A stretch of DNA of 20,685 bases from JBFHES01 sp041584015 (lineage in GTDB: Bacteria > Bacteroidota > Bacteroidia > Bacteroidales > M50B96): NCBI GenBank assembly GCA_041584015.1, contig JBFHES010000045.1:1-20685 (forward strand). The letters are read 5' to 3'. A program made the translations under genes and the position numbers. The notes beneath the pieces are model-generated. The model did no database searches. It was not told the origin of the DNA and was given only the letters and a program-made list of their open reading frames with translations. Positions 7,459 through 15,362 of the stretch are shown piece after piece (positions within the stretch are counted from its first letter, which is position 1; every line of letters begins with the position of its first letter).

Positions 7459-9654
7459 ATGGCTAAATTTCCATTCTACAAACAATTAGACACTATGGAT
7501 TGTGGTCCTAGTTGTGTTAGGATGATTGCTAAGTTTCATGGACATGAATATTCACTGCAATACCTTAGGGAGCTAACTTTTGCTGGCCGTCATGGAGTAT
7601 CCCTTCTCGGGATATCTGATGCAGCTGAACAAATTGGATTTCAAACACTGGGCATTCGCATTGATTTCAATCGCCTTGCTAATGATATTCCATTACCCTG
7701 CATAGTCCACTGGAAGCAAGATCATTTTGTAGTAGTTCATAAAATTAAAAATGATACAATTCATATTGCAGATCCTGCATTTGGCTTATTAAAAATTTCT
7801 AAGAAAGAGTTTATTCAAAATTGGGCTAAAACCATTGTTGACGATAAAAAGCAAGGACTATGTCTTGTATTGGAACCTACACCTAATTTAAAAAAGCAAG
7901 AAACAACACCTAACTCGGCAATAAACAAATCAGGCTTTAAGTTTCTCTTCTCCTATCTGAGAAATTACAAAGGTTTGCTTTTTCAATTGGTACTGGGAAT
8001 GATTTTTGGAAGTTTACTGCAGTTAATTTTCCCATTCCTTACTCAATCCATTGTTGATTATGGTATCAGCCATAGAGATTTATCTTTCATCAATCTGGTG
8101 CTTTTAGCACAACTGGTATTGTTTATTAGTCAAATGTCGGTTGACATGATTAGGGGTTGGATCTTACTTCATTTAGGAACGAGAATAAACGTATCTCTCA
8201 TTTCTGACTTCCTTGTGAAATTAATGAAGTTGCCACTCTCATTTTTCGATGCAAAACATTTAGGAGATATTATTCAACGTATTGGAGACCACAAACGCAT
8301 TGAGAGTTTTTTAACCTCAAGCACATTGAACATCCTCTTCTCAATGTTTAACCTGGTGATATTCGGAATAGTTCTGGCAAATTACAACCTTACCATATTT
8401 CTTATCTTCTTAGTTGGTAGTTCTATTTATGCCCTCTGGATTTATCTATTCTTATCGAAGCGCAAAGAACTGGACTGGAGAAGGTTCTCGCAAATGGCAA
8501 AGAATCAAACTGCACTTTACCAACTGGTAAATGGTATGCAGGAAATAAAGTTAAATAATTGTGAGAAACAAAAGCGTTGGGAATGGGAAGACATTCAAGC
8601 CCGATTATTCAAAGTCAATGTTAAACACCTGGCGCTGAAACAATACCAAACAGCAGGCGGAACTTTCATAAATGGAGTAAAAAACATACTTATTACCTTT
8701 ATTGCGGCTAAAGCTGTTGTTGATGGCAACATGACCTTGGGTATGCTATTGGCCGTGCAGTATATTATCGGACAGCTAAATAGTCCCATTAATCAGATGC
8801 TGCAATTCTTCAATGCGACACAGGATGCAAAAATTAGCCTAGAACGGCTTGGTGAAATTCATGACAAAGACAACGAAGAATCAGACGACAAGAAGGAGTT
8901 ATTACCAAGTGAGACGCAAGATTTAAGCATTACCGATCTCGCTTTCCAATACGATGGACCACACTCGCAGTTTGTGCTGAAAAATATTAATCTGCTAATT
9001 CCAAAAGGCAAAACAACTGCTATTGTTGGAATGTCGGGTAGCGGTAAAACAACACTTATTAAATTACTACTTGCGTTTTACAAACCAACCAAAGGTGCCA
9101 TCAATATTGGAGTAATCCCCCTTGAAGGTATTTCAAAATCAGTATACAGGCAACATTGCGGTGTTGTGATGCAAGATGGCTTTATATTTAATGATACAAT
9201 ATCCGGAAACATTGCACCTGGTGTTGATAATATTGACAAAGGCCGATTGTTGGAAGCAATTCAGATAGCAAACATTGAGTCTTTTATTGATGGTTTACCG
9301 CTCGGCGTTAACACCAAGATCGGATCAGACGGTCAAGGATTAAGTCAAGGCCAGAAGCAACGAATTTTGATAGCAAGAGCAGTATATAAAGATCCAGACT
9401 ATTTATTTTTTGATGAAGCCACAAATGCGCTTGATGCAAATAATGAGAAAATGATCATGGAAAACCTTTCTGAGTTCTTTAAGAATAGGACAGCCATTGT
9501 TGTGGCCCATCGATTAAGTACAGTAAAAAATGCTGACAATATTATTGTACTTGGTGATGGTGAAATAATTGAACAAGGAAACCATAAGGATTTAGCAAGT
9601 AGAAAAGGAGCCTATTACGAATTAGTAAAGAACCAATTGGAACTAGGAAACTAA
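7459..9654 (+). CDS. Peptidase-containing ABC transporter (C39 peptidase, GG-peptide exporter)
   Basis: A full-length 731-residue PCAT, the normal size for the family. The N-terminal C39 protease (about 1-140) has the oxyanion Gln9, catalytic Cys15 in DCGPSC, His89 in QDHFVVVH and Asp105 in ADPA. A six-helix exporter domain occupies about 165-450. The ATPase domain (about 490-731) has Walker A GMSGSGKTT with Lys530, signature LSQGQ at 628-632, Walker B LFFDEA with Asp652/Glu653, and the H-loop His684. All catalytic residues are present, so it should cut leader peptides after Gly-Gly in the cytoplasm and export the product across the inner membrane using ATP. The obvious substrate is the GG-leader peptide encoded 173 bases upstream. 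The stop codon overlaps the next start by one base, so it is translationally coupled to the adaptor. Confidence 0.96.
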   Translation: MAKFPFYKQLDTMDCGPSCVRMIAKFHGHEYSLQYLRELTFAGRHGVSLLGISDAAEQIGFQTLGIRIDFNRLANDIPLPCIVHWKQDHFVVVHKIKNDTIHIADPAFGLLKISKKEFIQNWAKTIVDDKKQGLCLVLEPTPNLKKQETTPNSAINKSGFKFLFSYLRNYKGLLFQLVLGMIFGSLLQLIFPFLTQSIVDYGISHRDLSFINLVLLAQLVLFISQMSVDMIRGWILLHLGTRINVSLISDFLVKLMKLPLSFFDAKHLGDIIQRIGDHKRIESFLTSSTLNILFSMFNLVIFGIVLANYNLTIFLIFLVGSSIYALWIYLFLSKRKELDWRRFSQMAKNQTALYQLVNGMQEIKLNNCEKQKRWEWEDIQARLFKVNVKHLALKQYQTAGGTFINGVKNILITFIAAKAVVDGNMTLGMLLAVQYIIGQLNSPINQMLQFFNATQDAKISLERLGEIHDKDNEESDDKKELLPSETQDLSITDLAFQYDGPHSQFVLKNINLLIPKGKTTAIVGMSGSGKTTLIKLLLAFYKPTKGAINIGVIPLEGISKSVYRQHCGVVMQDGFIFNDTISGNIAPGVDNIDKGRLLEAIQIANIESFIDGLPLGVNTKIGSDGQGLSQGQKQRILIARAVYKDPDYLFFDEATNALDANNEKMIMENLSEFFKNRTAIVVAHRLSTVKNADNIIVLGDGEIIEQGNHKDLASRKGAYYELVKNQLELGN

Positions 9655-10391
9655 TGAAGAAGGAAAATTTGGAAATACGAAGCCGCGAAATGCAAGAAGT
9701 CATGGGTAAAGTTCCAAAGTGGATCATCCGCTATGGAATTTCGGTGATTTTCATTTCCATTACAAGCATTCTAATTGGCAGTTACTTTTTCAAATATCCA
9801 GAAGTTATTGAATCCGATCAGTTTTTTTTAAGCTCTGAGCCACGACCTGAACAGTATTTTGCGTCGCATGACGGACGAATTACATCGATTTCAATAAATG
9901 ATAAAGAGCAGCTTATCCAAGGTCAGGTGGTGATGAGGCAATTGATAAATTCACAGGGCAACCAAGAGATCGAAATCATCAATTTTCAACAAGGCACTAT
10001 TCATTTGAACAAAAAAATAAACAAACACCAATATATTGAAAAAGGAACATTGCTCTACACAATCCTTCCTGATCAGATTAATACCATTATTGGCATAACG
10101 AAAATTAAATCTCAAGATGTAAGTAGTGTAAAAACCGGGCAACAGGCTATTGTTACTTTAGATGCTTATCCTTACCTCGAGTTTGGGCAAATAAGCGGAA
10201 GTGTTAGAAAGGTTTCGACCATACCTATAAATGGTTTTCATGAAATAGAAATTGAGCTCCCCTCTCCATTGGTCAGTTCATATGGTGTTGAGTTTAACTA
10301 CGAAGCCTTTCAAACTGGGCATATTAAAATAATCACCGCCAAAAACCGATTATTATACAAATTCAATCCGTTTAAAAAGGACCAGAACTAA
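9654..10391 (+). CDS. HlyD-family membrane fusion protein, short form without long hairpin
   Basis: A 245-residue periplasmic adaptor. The N-terminal cytoplasmic segment EVMGKVPKWIIRYG and a single TM (about 24-45) followed by FFKYPEVI are characteristic of Bacteroidota HlyD-like adaptors that accompany C39 exporters. A first lipoyl half (about 74-96, DGRITSISINDKEQLIQGQ) and a second (about 110-135, FQQGTIHLNKKI to EKGTLLYTILP) are separated by only some 15 residues, and a beta-barrel-like region follows (about 140-240). The usual 100-200-residue alpha-helical hairpin that reaches an outer-membrane TolC protein is missing, so the protein is much shorter than the typical 380-450 residues. It may work with an unlinked TolC, a shorter channel, or only deliver to the periplasm. 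The start ATG overlaps the exporter stop by one base. It converges on mtnP with 24 bases between. Confidence 0.88.
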   Translation: MKKENLEIRSREMQEVMGKVPKWIIRYGISVIFISITSILIGSYFFKYPEVIESDQFFLSSEPRPEQYFASHDGRITSISINDKEQLIQGQVVMRQLINSQGNQEIEIINFQQGTIHLNKKINKHQYIEKGTLLYTILPDQINTIIGITKIKSQDVSSVKTGQQAIVTLDAYPYLEFGQISGSVRKVSTIPINGFHEIEIELPSPLVSSYGVEFNYEAFQTGHIKIITAKNRLLYKFNPFKKDQN

Positions 10392-10415
10392 GTCCTGTTT
10401 CTGTTAATTGTTAAG

Positions 10416-11156
10416 CTACATAATTCTGATTGTATGCTTTAAAAGGTCAATGACATTCAGCACATTTTCACCAAATATTTTTATCACCGCTTCAAAAGTA
10501 ACAGGCTCTTCATCTGTTTTCCAACAATCATAATCAGTACTAATTGCAACAACTCCATATTGAATACCGGCCTCCATCGCAAGCGCTGCTTCAGGTCCTG
10601 TTGTCATATTAATAATATCAGCACCCCATAAACGAAACATATTGGATTCAGCACGTGTAGAAAAACGCGGCCCTTCAATGCTAACTATAGTGCCCGATGT
10701 ATGGTGTCTGAACGATAAACTGCTTGAAGCTTCAATTAATTTAGATCGAATCTGCTCATTGAATGGATCAGCAAATGAGACGTGCTGCATTCCATTAATA
10801 AAATCATCATGAAAAGTATTTTTTCGAAACTTTGTAAAATCAATTAGCTGATCAGCGATTACAAAATCACCTCGTCCAATTTCTTCTCGTAACGAGCCAA
10901 CAGCTGTGGTGGCCAATATATGAGTAACACCAAGCTCTTTAAAAGCAAGGATATTTGCTCTGTTGTTAACATATGTTGGTGTAATGGTATGACCTTTCCC
11001 GTGGCGGATAATCATCACCACTTCCTTTCCTTCTATTATGCCTGATTTGATAACAGAACTCGGCGCGCCATATTTGGTGGTTACCTCAATTTCTTTGAAC
11101 TCACTAAAAAATTCTTTATTGTCGATACCTGAACCACCTATTATTCCAATCTTCAT
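10416..11156 (-). CDS. mtnP: S-methyl-5'-thioadenosine phosphorylase
   Basis: A cytosolic 246-residue enzyme of the PNP/MTAP family that splits methylthioadenosine with phosphate into adenine and methylthioribose-1-phosphate, recovering purine and methionine from polyamine synthesis. It shows the phosphate-binding GGSGI at 7-11 and RHGKGH at 51-56, TTAVGSL at 83-89, EGPRFSTRAE at 161-170, NMTTGPEAALAMEAG (from 183) and TDYDCW at 207-212; the last matches MTAP-type rather than inosine/guanosine phosphorylase members. The start at 11156 was chosen because the protein then begins MKIGIIGGSGI as in the family; the 22 extra in-frame residues upstream do not look like this family. Some bacterial members prefer other 6-oxopurine nucleosides, so substrate preference is not certain. 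It is divergent from rpe with 152 bases between, and the two share no pathway. Confidence 0.9.
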   Translation of the reverse strand: MKIGIIGGSGIDNKEFFSEFKEIEVTTKYGAPSSVIKSGIIEGKEVVMIIRHGKGHTITPTYVNNRANILAFKELGVTHILATTAVGSLREEIGRGDFVIADQLIDFTKFRKNTFHDDFINGMQHVSFADPFNEQIRSKLIEASSSLSFRHHTSGTIVSIEGPRFSTRAESNMFRLWGADIINMTTGPEAALAMEAGIQYGVVAISTDYDCWKTDEEPVTFEAVIKIFGENVLNVIDLLKHTIRIM

Positions 11157-11279
11157 GTCAATATAATATTTGCTAAAAATTTGAATCGCGAAATTATTAA
11201 AAATTAATACCAAACCATTCAATCTTTAACAGGGTCTTCGATTTTTTCGATTTGTACATGAATATCAATAATCAGATGT

Positions 11280-11287
11280 TACTTTTG
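11280..11287 (+). promoter_or_regulatory. Candidate Bacteroidota -7 box (TACTTTTG) for rpe
   Basis: TACTTTTG matches the TAnnTTTG consensus of the primary Bacteroidota sigma factor. It would start transcription near 11293, about 15 bases before the rpe ATG at 11309. A TTTG at 11251-11254 could be the -33 element, but its 25-base spacing is longer than the usual 19 or so. The position argues against the in-frame TTG and ATG codons at 11252-11260 as starts, since they would lie upstream of the transcript. Confidence 0.5.
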
Positions 11288-11308
11288 CAGCATATAAAAC
11301 CTGATACT

Positions 11309-11962
11309 ATGAGTCAAAAATTAATTTCTCCTTCGTTCTTATCTGCCGACTTTGGAAATTTGAATGCCGATATCGCAATGATCAATAATAGTGAAGCTGA
11401 TTGGTTTCATTTAGATATTATGGACGGTGTATTTGTTCCGAACATTTCCTTTGGAATACCTGTCATAAAGGCAATAAACAAGAAAGCAAGCAAGCTTCTT
11501 GATGTGCATCTTATGATCATTGATCCGGATCGCTATGTAGAAGATTTTAAAAATTCAGGTGCCGATATATTAACAGTACATTACGAAGCATGTACGCATT
11601 TGCATAGAACTATTCAGAATATTAAACAGCATGGAATGAAAGCCGGAGTTTCTTTAAACCCACATACTCCTGTATCTCTGCTTGAACCGATTATTGCCGA
11701 ACTCGATCTTGTTTTAATCATGTCGGTAAATCCTGGATTTGGGGGGCAAAAATTCATTGAAGGCACCTATAAAAAAGTAAAGGAACTAAAAGAAATGATA
11801 GTTGAATCTGGATCGGATACTCTTATTGAAATTGACGGAGGCGTAAACGGTGCCAATGCCAAATTACTATTTGATGCTGGTGCTGACGTCCTGGTTGCTG
11901 GCAATTACATTTTCAGCGCAGAAAATCCAACAGAAATAATCTCACAACTAAAATCAATATAA
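11309..11962 (+). CDS. rpe: Ribulose-phosphate 3-epimerase
   Basis: A 217-residue (beta/alpha)8 enzyme interconverting ribulose-5-phosphate and xylulose-5-phosphate in the pentose phosphate pathway. It has ISPSFLSADF (6-15), the metal and acid motif FHLDIMDGVFVPN with His34 and Asp36, DVHLMI with His67, the flexible loop SVNPGFGGQKF (139-149) and EIDGGV with Asp176. Length and all catalytic residues are normal. The ATG at 11309 gives the standard N-terminus. A longer in-frame version from a TTG at 11252 adds 19 residues unlike the family and would start before the predicted transcription start. The methyltransferase gene follows with no intervening base. Confidence 0.96.
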   Translation: MSQKLISPSFLSADFGNLNADIAMINNSEADWFHLDIMDGVFVPNISFGIPVIKAINKKASKLLDVHLMIIDPDRYVEDFKNSGADILTVHYEACTHLHRTIQNIKQHGMKAGVSLNPHTPVSLLEPIIAELDLVLIMSVNPGFGGQKFIEGTYKKVKELKEMIVESGSDTLIEIDGGVNGANAKLLFDAGADVLVAGNYIFSAENPTEIISQLKSI

Positions 11963-12667
11963 GTGGCTGGCAAATTATATTTACTCCCAACAACCCTTGG
12001 TGACACGCCTTGGGAACTAGTGCTACCAGCAACCATACATACTGCTATAATGGACTGCAAGCACTTTATCGTTGAAAATGAACGCACCGCGCGTCGTTTC
12101 CTAAAGAAAGTGGAAAAATCAATTGTAATTGATGACCTTCAGTTTTATGTACTTAACAAACGTACCACTAAGGAGGAGTTATCTACATTTCTAAAACCGC
12201 TTGGTAAGGATCGGAACATTGGTCTAATGTCTGAAGCAGGTTGTCCTGGTATTGCTGATCCGGGTGCTGATATTGTAGCCATGGCCCAGCAAAGAGAATA
12301 TAAAGTGGTGCCCATTGTTGGACCATCCTCTATTTTTTTATCGCTAATGGCTTCCGGACTTAACGGGCAAAACTTTGGATTTAATGGTTACTTGCCAATC
12401 CCAAAGCCCGACAGAATTGCAGCACTTAAAGAACTAGAGCGCAGAACTTCACGCGGAAGGTCTACCCAAATTTTCATTGAAACACCGTATAGAAACAACC
12501 ATCTTTTTGATGATATAATTGCAACTTGTGCAGCCAATACCAAAGTTTGTGTCGCGGTAGATATTACTCTTGAAACCGAGATGATTCAAACAAAGACAGT
12601 AGCGCAGTGGAAACATAATAAACCAAATTTGCATAAGCGTCCTGCAATCTTCTTAATTAGTCAATAA
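11963..12667 (+). CDS. RsmI-like SAM-dependent methyltransferase (tetrapyrrole methylase fold)
   Basis: A 234-residue protein of the TP-methylase superfamily, in the branch of RsmI, the 16S rRNA C1402 2'-O-methyltransferase. Supporting motifs are the N-terminal KLYLLPTTLGDTP (in place of the TPIGNLGD loop of true RsmI), VENERTARRFLKK (15 residues into the usual E-D/N-R-T-R region), SEAGCPGIADPGA (RsmI: EAGTPxISDPG) and VVPIVGPSSIFLSLMASGLNGQ. It is shorter than RsmI (about 280 residues) and lacks its C-terminal extension, so it is better seen as the common Bacteroidota paralogue; the substrate is not established here. It starts with GTG immediately after the rpe TAA with no spacer, implying translational coupling; no better start gives the conserved beta-strand. 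It converges on the globin gene with 26 bases between. Confidence 0.85.
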   Translation: MAGKLYLLPTTLGDTPWELVLPATIHTAIMDCKHFIVENERTARRFLKKVEKSIVIDDLQFYVLNKRTTKEELSTFLKPLGKDRNIGLMSEAGCPGIADPGADIVAMAQQREYKVVPIVGPSSIFLSLMASGLNGQNFGFNGYLPIPKPDRIAALKELERRTSRGRSTQIFIETPYRNNHLFDDIIATCAANTKVCVAVDITLETEMIQTKTVAQWKHNKPNLHKRPAIFLISQ

Positions 12668-12693
12668 AGAAATCGAAAAGATCAACGGTCTTG

Positions 12694-13065
12694 CTAACTT
12701 CTCTTATTTATAAGAAATGTAGCTGTATCGGTGAAATACTGGCGCAAATAGATTTTTGCAAAAGGGTCCATTGGGTTTTCATCAACTGCGGCTAACATTA
12801 GTTCAAGCCATCTGTTACGTGCTGCTTCATCAACAGGAAAATGGAAGTGACGCTTCCGTAGCTGAGGCAGTCCGCGTTTCTCGTTATAAGTGCGTGGTCC
12901 GCCAAGGAACTGCTGCATAAACCAAAACAAGCGTTCTTCAGCTGGTTCTAAATGCGTGGGATACATTGGTCTAAGCAGTTCGTCTGAGCCTACGCCAACA
13001 TAAAAATCTTTTATTAATTGTTTGAGATGCTTCTCTCCTATCAATTCAAAATAATTTACTTCCAT
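12694..13065 (-). CDS. glbO: Group II truncated haemoglobin
   Basis: A 123-residue 2-over-2 globin binding haem b in the cytoplasm. The B-helix LIKDFYVGV carries Phe21-Tyr22 (B10), where Tyr hydrogen-bonds the haem ligand. Then come LRPMYP, the FWFMQQFLGGPRTY E-helix region, LRKRHFHFPV with the likely proximal His73 (F8), and RWLELM with Trp86 at the G8 position typical of groups II/III. The length is normal for the family. Group II members bind O2 tightly or detoxify NO and reactive oxygen; which role applies cannot be told. It starts 69 bases downstream of the minus-strand sialidase-like gene's stop and could receive read-through from it. The symbol is by family and less certain than the call. 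Confidence 0.9.
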   Translation of the reverse strand: MEVNYFELIGEKHLKQLIKDFYVGVGSDELLRPMYPTHLEPAEERLFWFMQQFLGGPRTYNEKRGLPQLRKRHFHFPVDEAARNRWLELMLAAVDENPMDPFAKIYLRQYFTDTATFLINKRS

Positions 13066-13134
13066 CTATACTTCAATAATAAATTAAGATCTGTAAATAT
13101 TAAATATTTTTAGTGCTAATCAAAGTACTTTTCA

Positions 13135-14292
13135 TTATTGTTTATACGCAATTGTAAACTGATAAAAATTGGCTCCTTCCAGCTTATTCCGTTTTCTGTA
13201 GGAATCTGTAAACATTACCAGATAGTCGCCATTGCTCAGCTGAGTTTTGCTCGGGTATCCATACAACCGGTAATCTGTGTTTAATAAGCGGTCATACTTA
13301 CTCAATAGATGAAAACGCCCTGGCATCTTTGTTAAATTCTTTGGCTTATCTCGATAAATCCATAGCTGACTGTACCTTGGTTCCAGCGCTCTGCTATTCA
13401 AGTTTCTTCTATCAGTAGCAATCACCCATAGGTCATCATGTGCTTCGTCGTAAAATATTAAAGGTGCTGGAGCATAAAACGGTGCCGCAATATTCGTGAG
13501 CTTTGGTTCAGAAAACGACGCACCGTAATCGTCTGACCAAACCTGATACATTGTCGCTCCCATCTGGGTTGATAAATTCCGAATCAAGCCAATTATTCGC
13601 CCCTCACCTGCAAAGGCAAAGCAAGCTTCAGAAATAGCATAAGTACTATCGCTACGATAATCCCATACATAATCTTCACTGTCAGTCCAACTAATACCGT
13701 CTTTTGAATAAACTAGTTGCAGGTAATAAGGACTATAACACGACATCATAAATCCCTTACCTGTTACAAAAATAGGATTATGCGTCCCAAAATTAAGGTC
13801 CTTTCTCGTTGAGAATATTTGGGGGTCTGACCAGGTATAGCCACCATCGAAGCTATGCATATAATTTAAACCTATTGATTTACGCTTTTCAGCATCATAG
13901 GTTCGAAAGAACATCACAATAGAATCTTGCCCTATTAATGCTCCATAAAGGTTTCTGTCGTCGTAAGCCGGATTATTATAGACGGTTTGAATAATTCCCC
14001 AATCTTTACCATTATTGGCACTTACCCTTTTCACAATCTGTCCCCGGTTACGTGCATGATTGCTTTTTTCGCCAGCATCTAGCCGAAAAAAGTGTACCAC
14101 CGAGCCATCAGCTTTGGTTATCATAAAGCCCTCTGAAGTATGGTATGAATGGATATAAGATTCATTTATGGCAGTAATTACATTCGATGAATCTTCAAAA
14201 CCTACCAAGGCCATGTCGCCACCGACATTTTCTTGTGATCTTAATCCAGTTGCAACTATAACAAAAATAATAAGCAAGTAATATTGTTTCAT
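13135..14292 (-). CDS. Secreted sialidase-superfamily (Asp-box/BNR) protein
   Basis: 385 residues with a typical signal peptide (1-20, MKQYYLLIIFVIVATGLRSQ), so periplasmic or exported; there is no lipobox Cys. Four Asp-box (S-x-D/N-G-x-x-W/F) repeats are visible: SANNGKDW (91-98), SFDGGYTW (147-154), SKDGISW (196-202) and SDDYGASF (253-260), the hallmark of six-bladed sialidase propellers. FFRLDAG near 68-74 and SEACFAFAGEGRIIGLIRN (221-239) resemble the first arginine region and the Glu/Arg segment of exo-sialidases, but a canonical FRIP motif is not seen, so sialic acid specificity is not assured. It could act on other glycans or be non-catalytic. No type IX sorting domain was recognised. 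No SusC/SusD partners are present, so it is not in a visible utilisation locus. Confidence 0.85.
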   Translation of the reverse strand: MKQYYLLIIFVIVATGLRSQENVGGDMALVGFEDSSNVITAINESYIHSYHTSEGFMITKADGSVVHFFRLDAGEKSNHARNRGQIVKRVSANNGKDWGIIQTVYNNPAYDDRNLYGALIGQDSIVMFFRTYDAEKRKSIGLNYMHSFDGGYTWSDPQIFSTRKDLNFGTHNPIFVTGKGFMMSCYSPYYLQLVYSKDGISWTDSEDYVWDYRSDSTYAISEACFAFAGEGRIIGLIRNLSTQMGATMYQVWSDDYGASFSEPKLTNIAAPFYAPAPLIFYDEAHDDLWVIATDRRNLNSRALEPRYSQLWIYRDKPKNLTKMPGRFHLLSKYDRLLNTDYRLYGYPSKTQLSNGDYLVMFTDSYRKRNKLEGANFYQFTIAYKQ

Positions 14293-14396
14293 ATCAACCT
14301 AAATTGGTAATTATTGAATCTACAGACGCACCAAAAAACTAATGGTGTGCTATAAATGAGTGATTTTTGAAATAGAATTAAAACCTTTGATGAAAG

Positions 14397-14427
14397 CAAA
14401 TTTAATCATCTTTTAAACTTTATCAAG
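14397..14427 (-). promoter_or_regulatory. Candidate Bacteroidota promoter of the sialidase-like gene
   Basis: Reading the minus strand, CTTG (14427-14424), 19 bases, then TAAATTTG (14404-14397). This fits the -33 TTTG / N19 / -7 TAnnTTTG consensus with one mismatch. It would give a 5'UTR of roughly 95-100 bases. That leader contains an imperfect hairpin with arms at 14327-14333 and 14343-14349 (core CACCA/TGGTG) around a nine-base loop. Confidence 0.6.
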
Positions 14428-14504
14428 CGTATAAGATCATGACCGCATCTTTTGATAAATGCTTTTTTTTTACGTCATTTATACATCAAACTATTCTATA
14501 TCCT

Positions 14505-15356
14505 ATGATTAAGAAGCTATTTAAACGAAATAGTTTAAACCAAACTAGCAACAGGACTTCCTTTAACGAAGAAAAGCAAAGAATACTGAACCTAATACTT
14601 GGTATTGTAATAACATTCGGTTTCATCACAATTTCGTTAGCGGCAATAGAGTATGATAAATTTGTGAATAGCACATTGGGTTTATTGTACTTTAGTCTTT
14701 ATTTCATTTTCATTATCATTTTCATTCTTAGAAACCGCATCTCACAAACGTTCACAACCGTTGTTTTAATGATGGTGAGTTATTTGTTTGGCTGTCAGAT
14801 AATGTACAACGAAGGTTTTTTTGGTGGTACCTTAATGATATTTGTAACAATTATTGCTTTATCAACCTTGCTTCTTGGATCGCGCTTTGGCTTTTTCACA
14901 TTAGGTCTTTGCGTTCTTGCAAACGGCATAGGTGCTTATTTATTCTCAAGCCAGCTGCTTGTTGTTTCAGAAGGAATTAAGGAAAGTAACACACATGTTA
15001 TTTCATGGATAGTGATGGTTCTGATTTTTATCTTCATGGCCATTCTATTAATTCTGGCCATTGGGCAAATTCAAGCAAAACTGCATGAATCTTTAGCCTA
15101 CAGGCGCGAACAATCTGAAACATTAAATAAGGCAAATAACGAGCTTACCGAAATTAAAAAGAACCTGGAACAAAAGGTTAATGAACGAACTCAGGAGCTG
15201 GAGTTAAAGAATATAGAACTAACAAAAGGCAATAAGGAACTACTTGAAATGAACAAACAACTCGAAAAGTTTAACGATTTATTTGTTGGCAGAGAATTTC
15301 GTATTAAAGAGCTGAAGAACACAATTGCAAAACTTCAAAAACAAATTAATAGTTAG
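14505..15356 (+). CDS. Polytopic membrane sensor-like protein with FVGREF tail, no kinase
   Basis: A 283-residue protein. About six hydrophobic segments (near 27-48, 57-75, 84-99, 108-125, 126-150, 164-187) form a membrane module, with a cytoplasmic coiled coil at about 195-258 and the tail FVGREFRIKELK from residue 260. It has no enzymatic domain. The membrane part resembles the multi-helix input modules of histidine kinases, but I cannot name the family. The coiled coil has three N-x-x-L-type heptads between its Arg-Thr pair and the tail, the longest of the three such proteins in the window. The start MIKKLFKRN at 14505 gives a basic cytoplasmic N-terminus; an upstream in-frame ATG at 14439 adds 22 unremarkable residues (MTASFDKCFF and on) and cannot be excluded. 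It is single on its strand, with its stop 6 bases from the stop of the convergent cytochrome gene. Confidence 0.82.
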   Translation: MIKKLFKRNSLNQTSNRTSFNEEKQRILNLILGIVITFGFITISLAAIEYDKFVNSTLGLLYFSLYFIFIIIFILRNRISQTFTTVVLMMVSYLFGCQIMYNEGFFGGTLMIFVTIIALSTLLLGSRFGFFTLGLCVLANGIGAYLFSSQLLVVSEGIKESNTHVISWIVMVLIFIFMAILLILAIGQIQAKLHESLAYRREQSETLNKANNELTEIKKNLEQKVNERTQELELKNIELTKGNKELLEMNKQLEKFNDLFVGREFRIKELKNTIAKLQKQINS

Positions 15357-15362
15357 CATTAA

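Noticed and set aside
11157..11222. 22-residue N-terminal extension of mtnP
   Set aside because: The family begins at the MKIGIIGGSGI strand; the extension is hydrophobic and unsupported.
11252..11308. Longer rpe start (TTG/ATG upstream)
   Set aside because: The added residues do not match the family and the codons lie upstream of the candidate -7 box.
12668..12693. AAGATC/GGTCTT pairing between the methyltransferase and globin genes as a terminator
   Set aside because: The stem is six pairs with a wobble and lacks a following T run on either strand.
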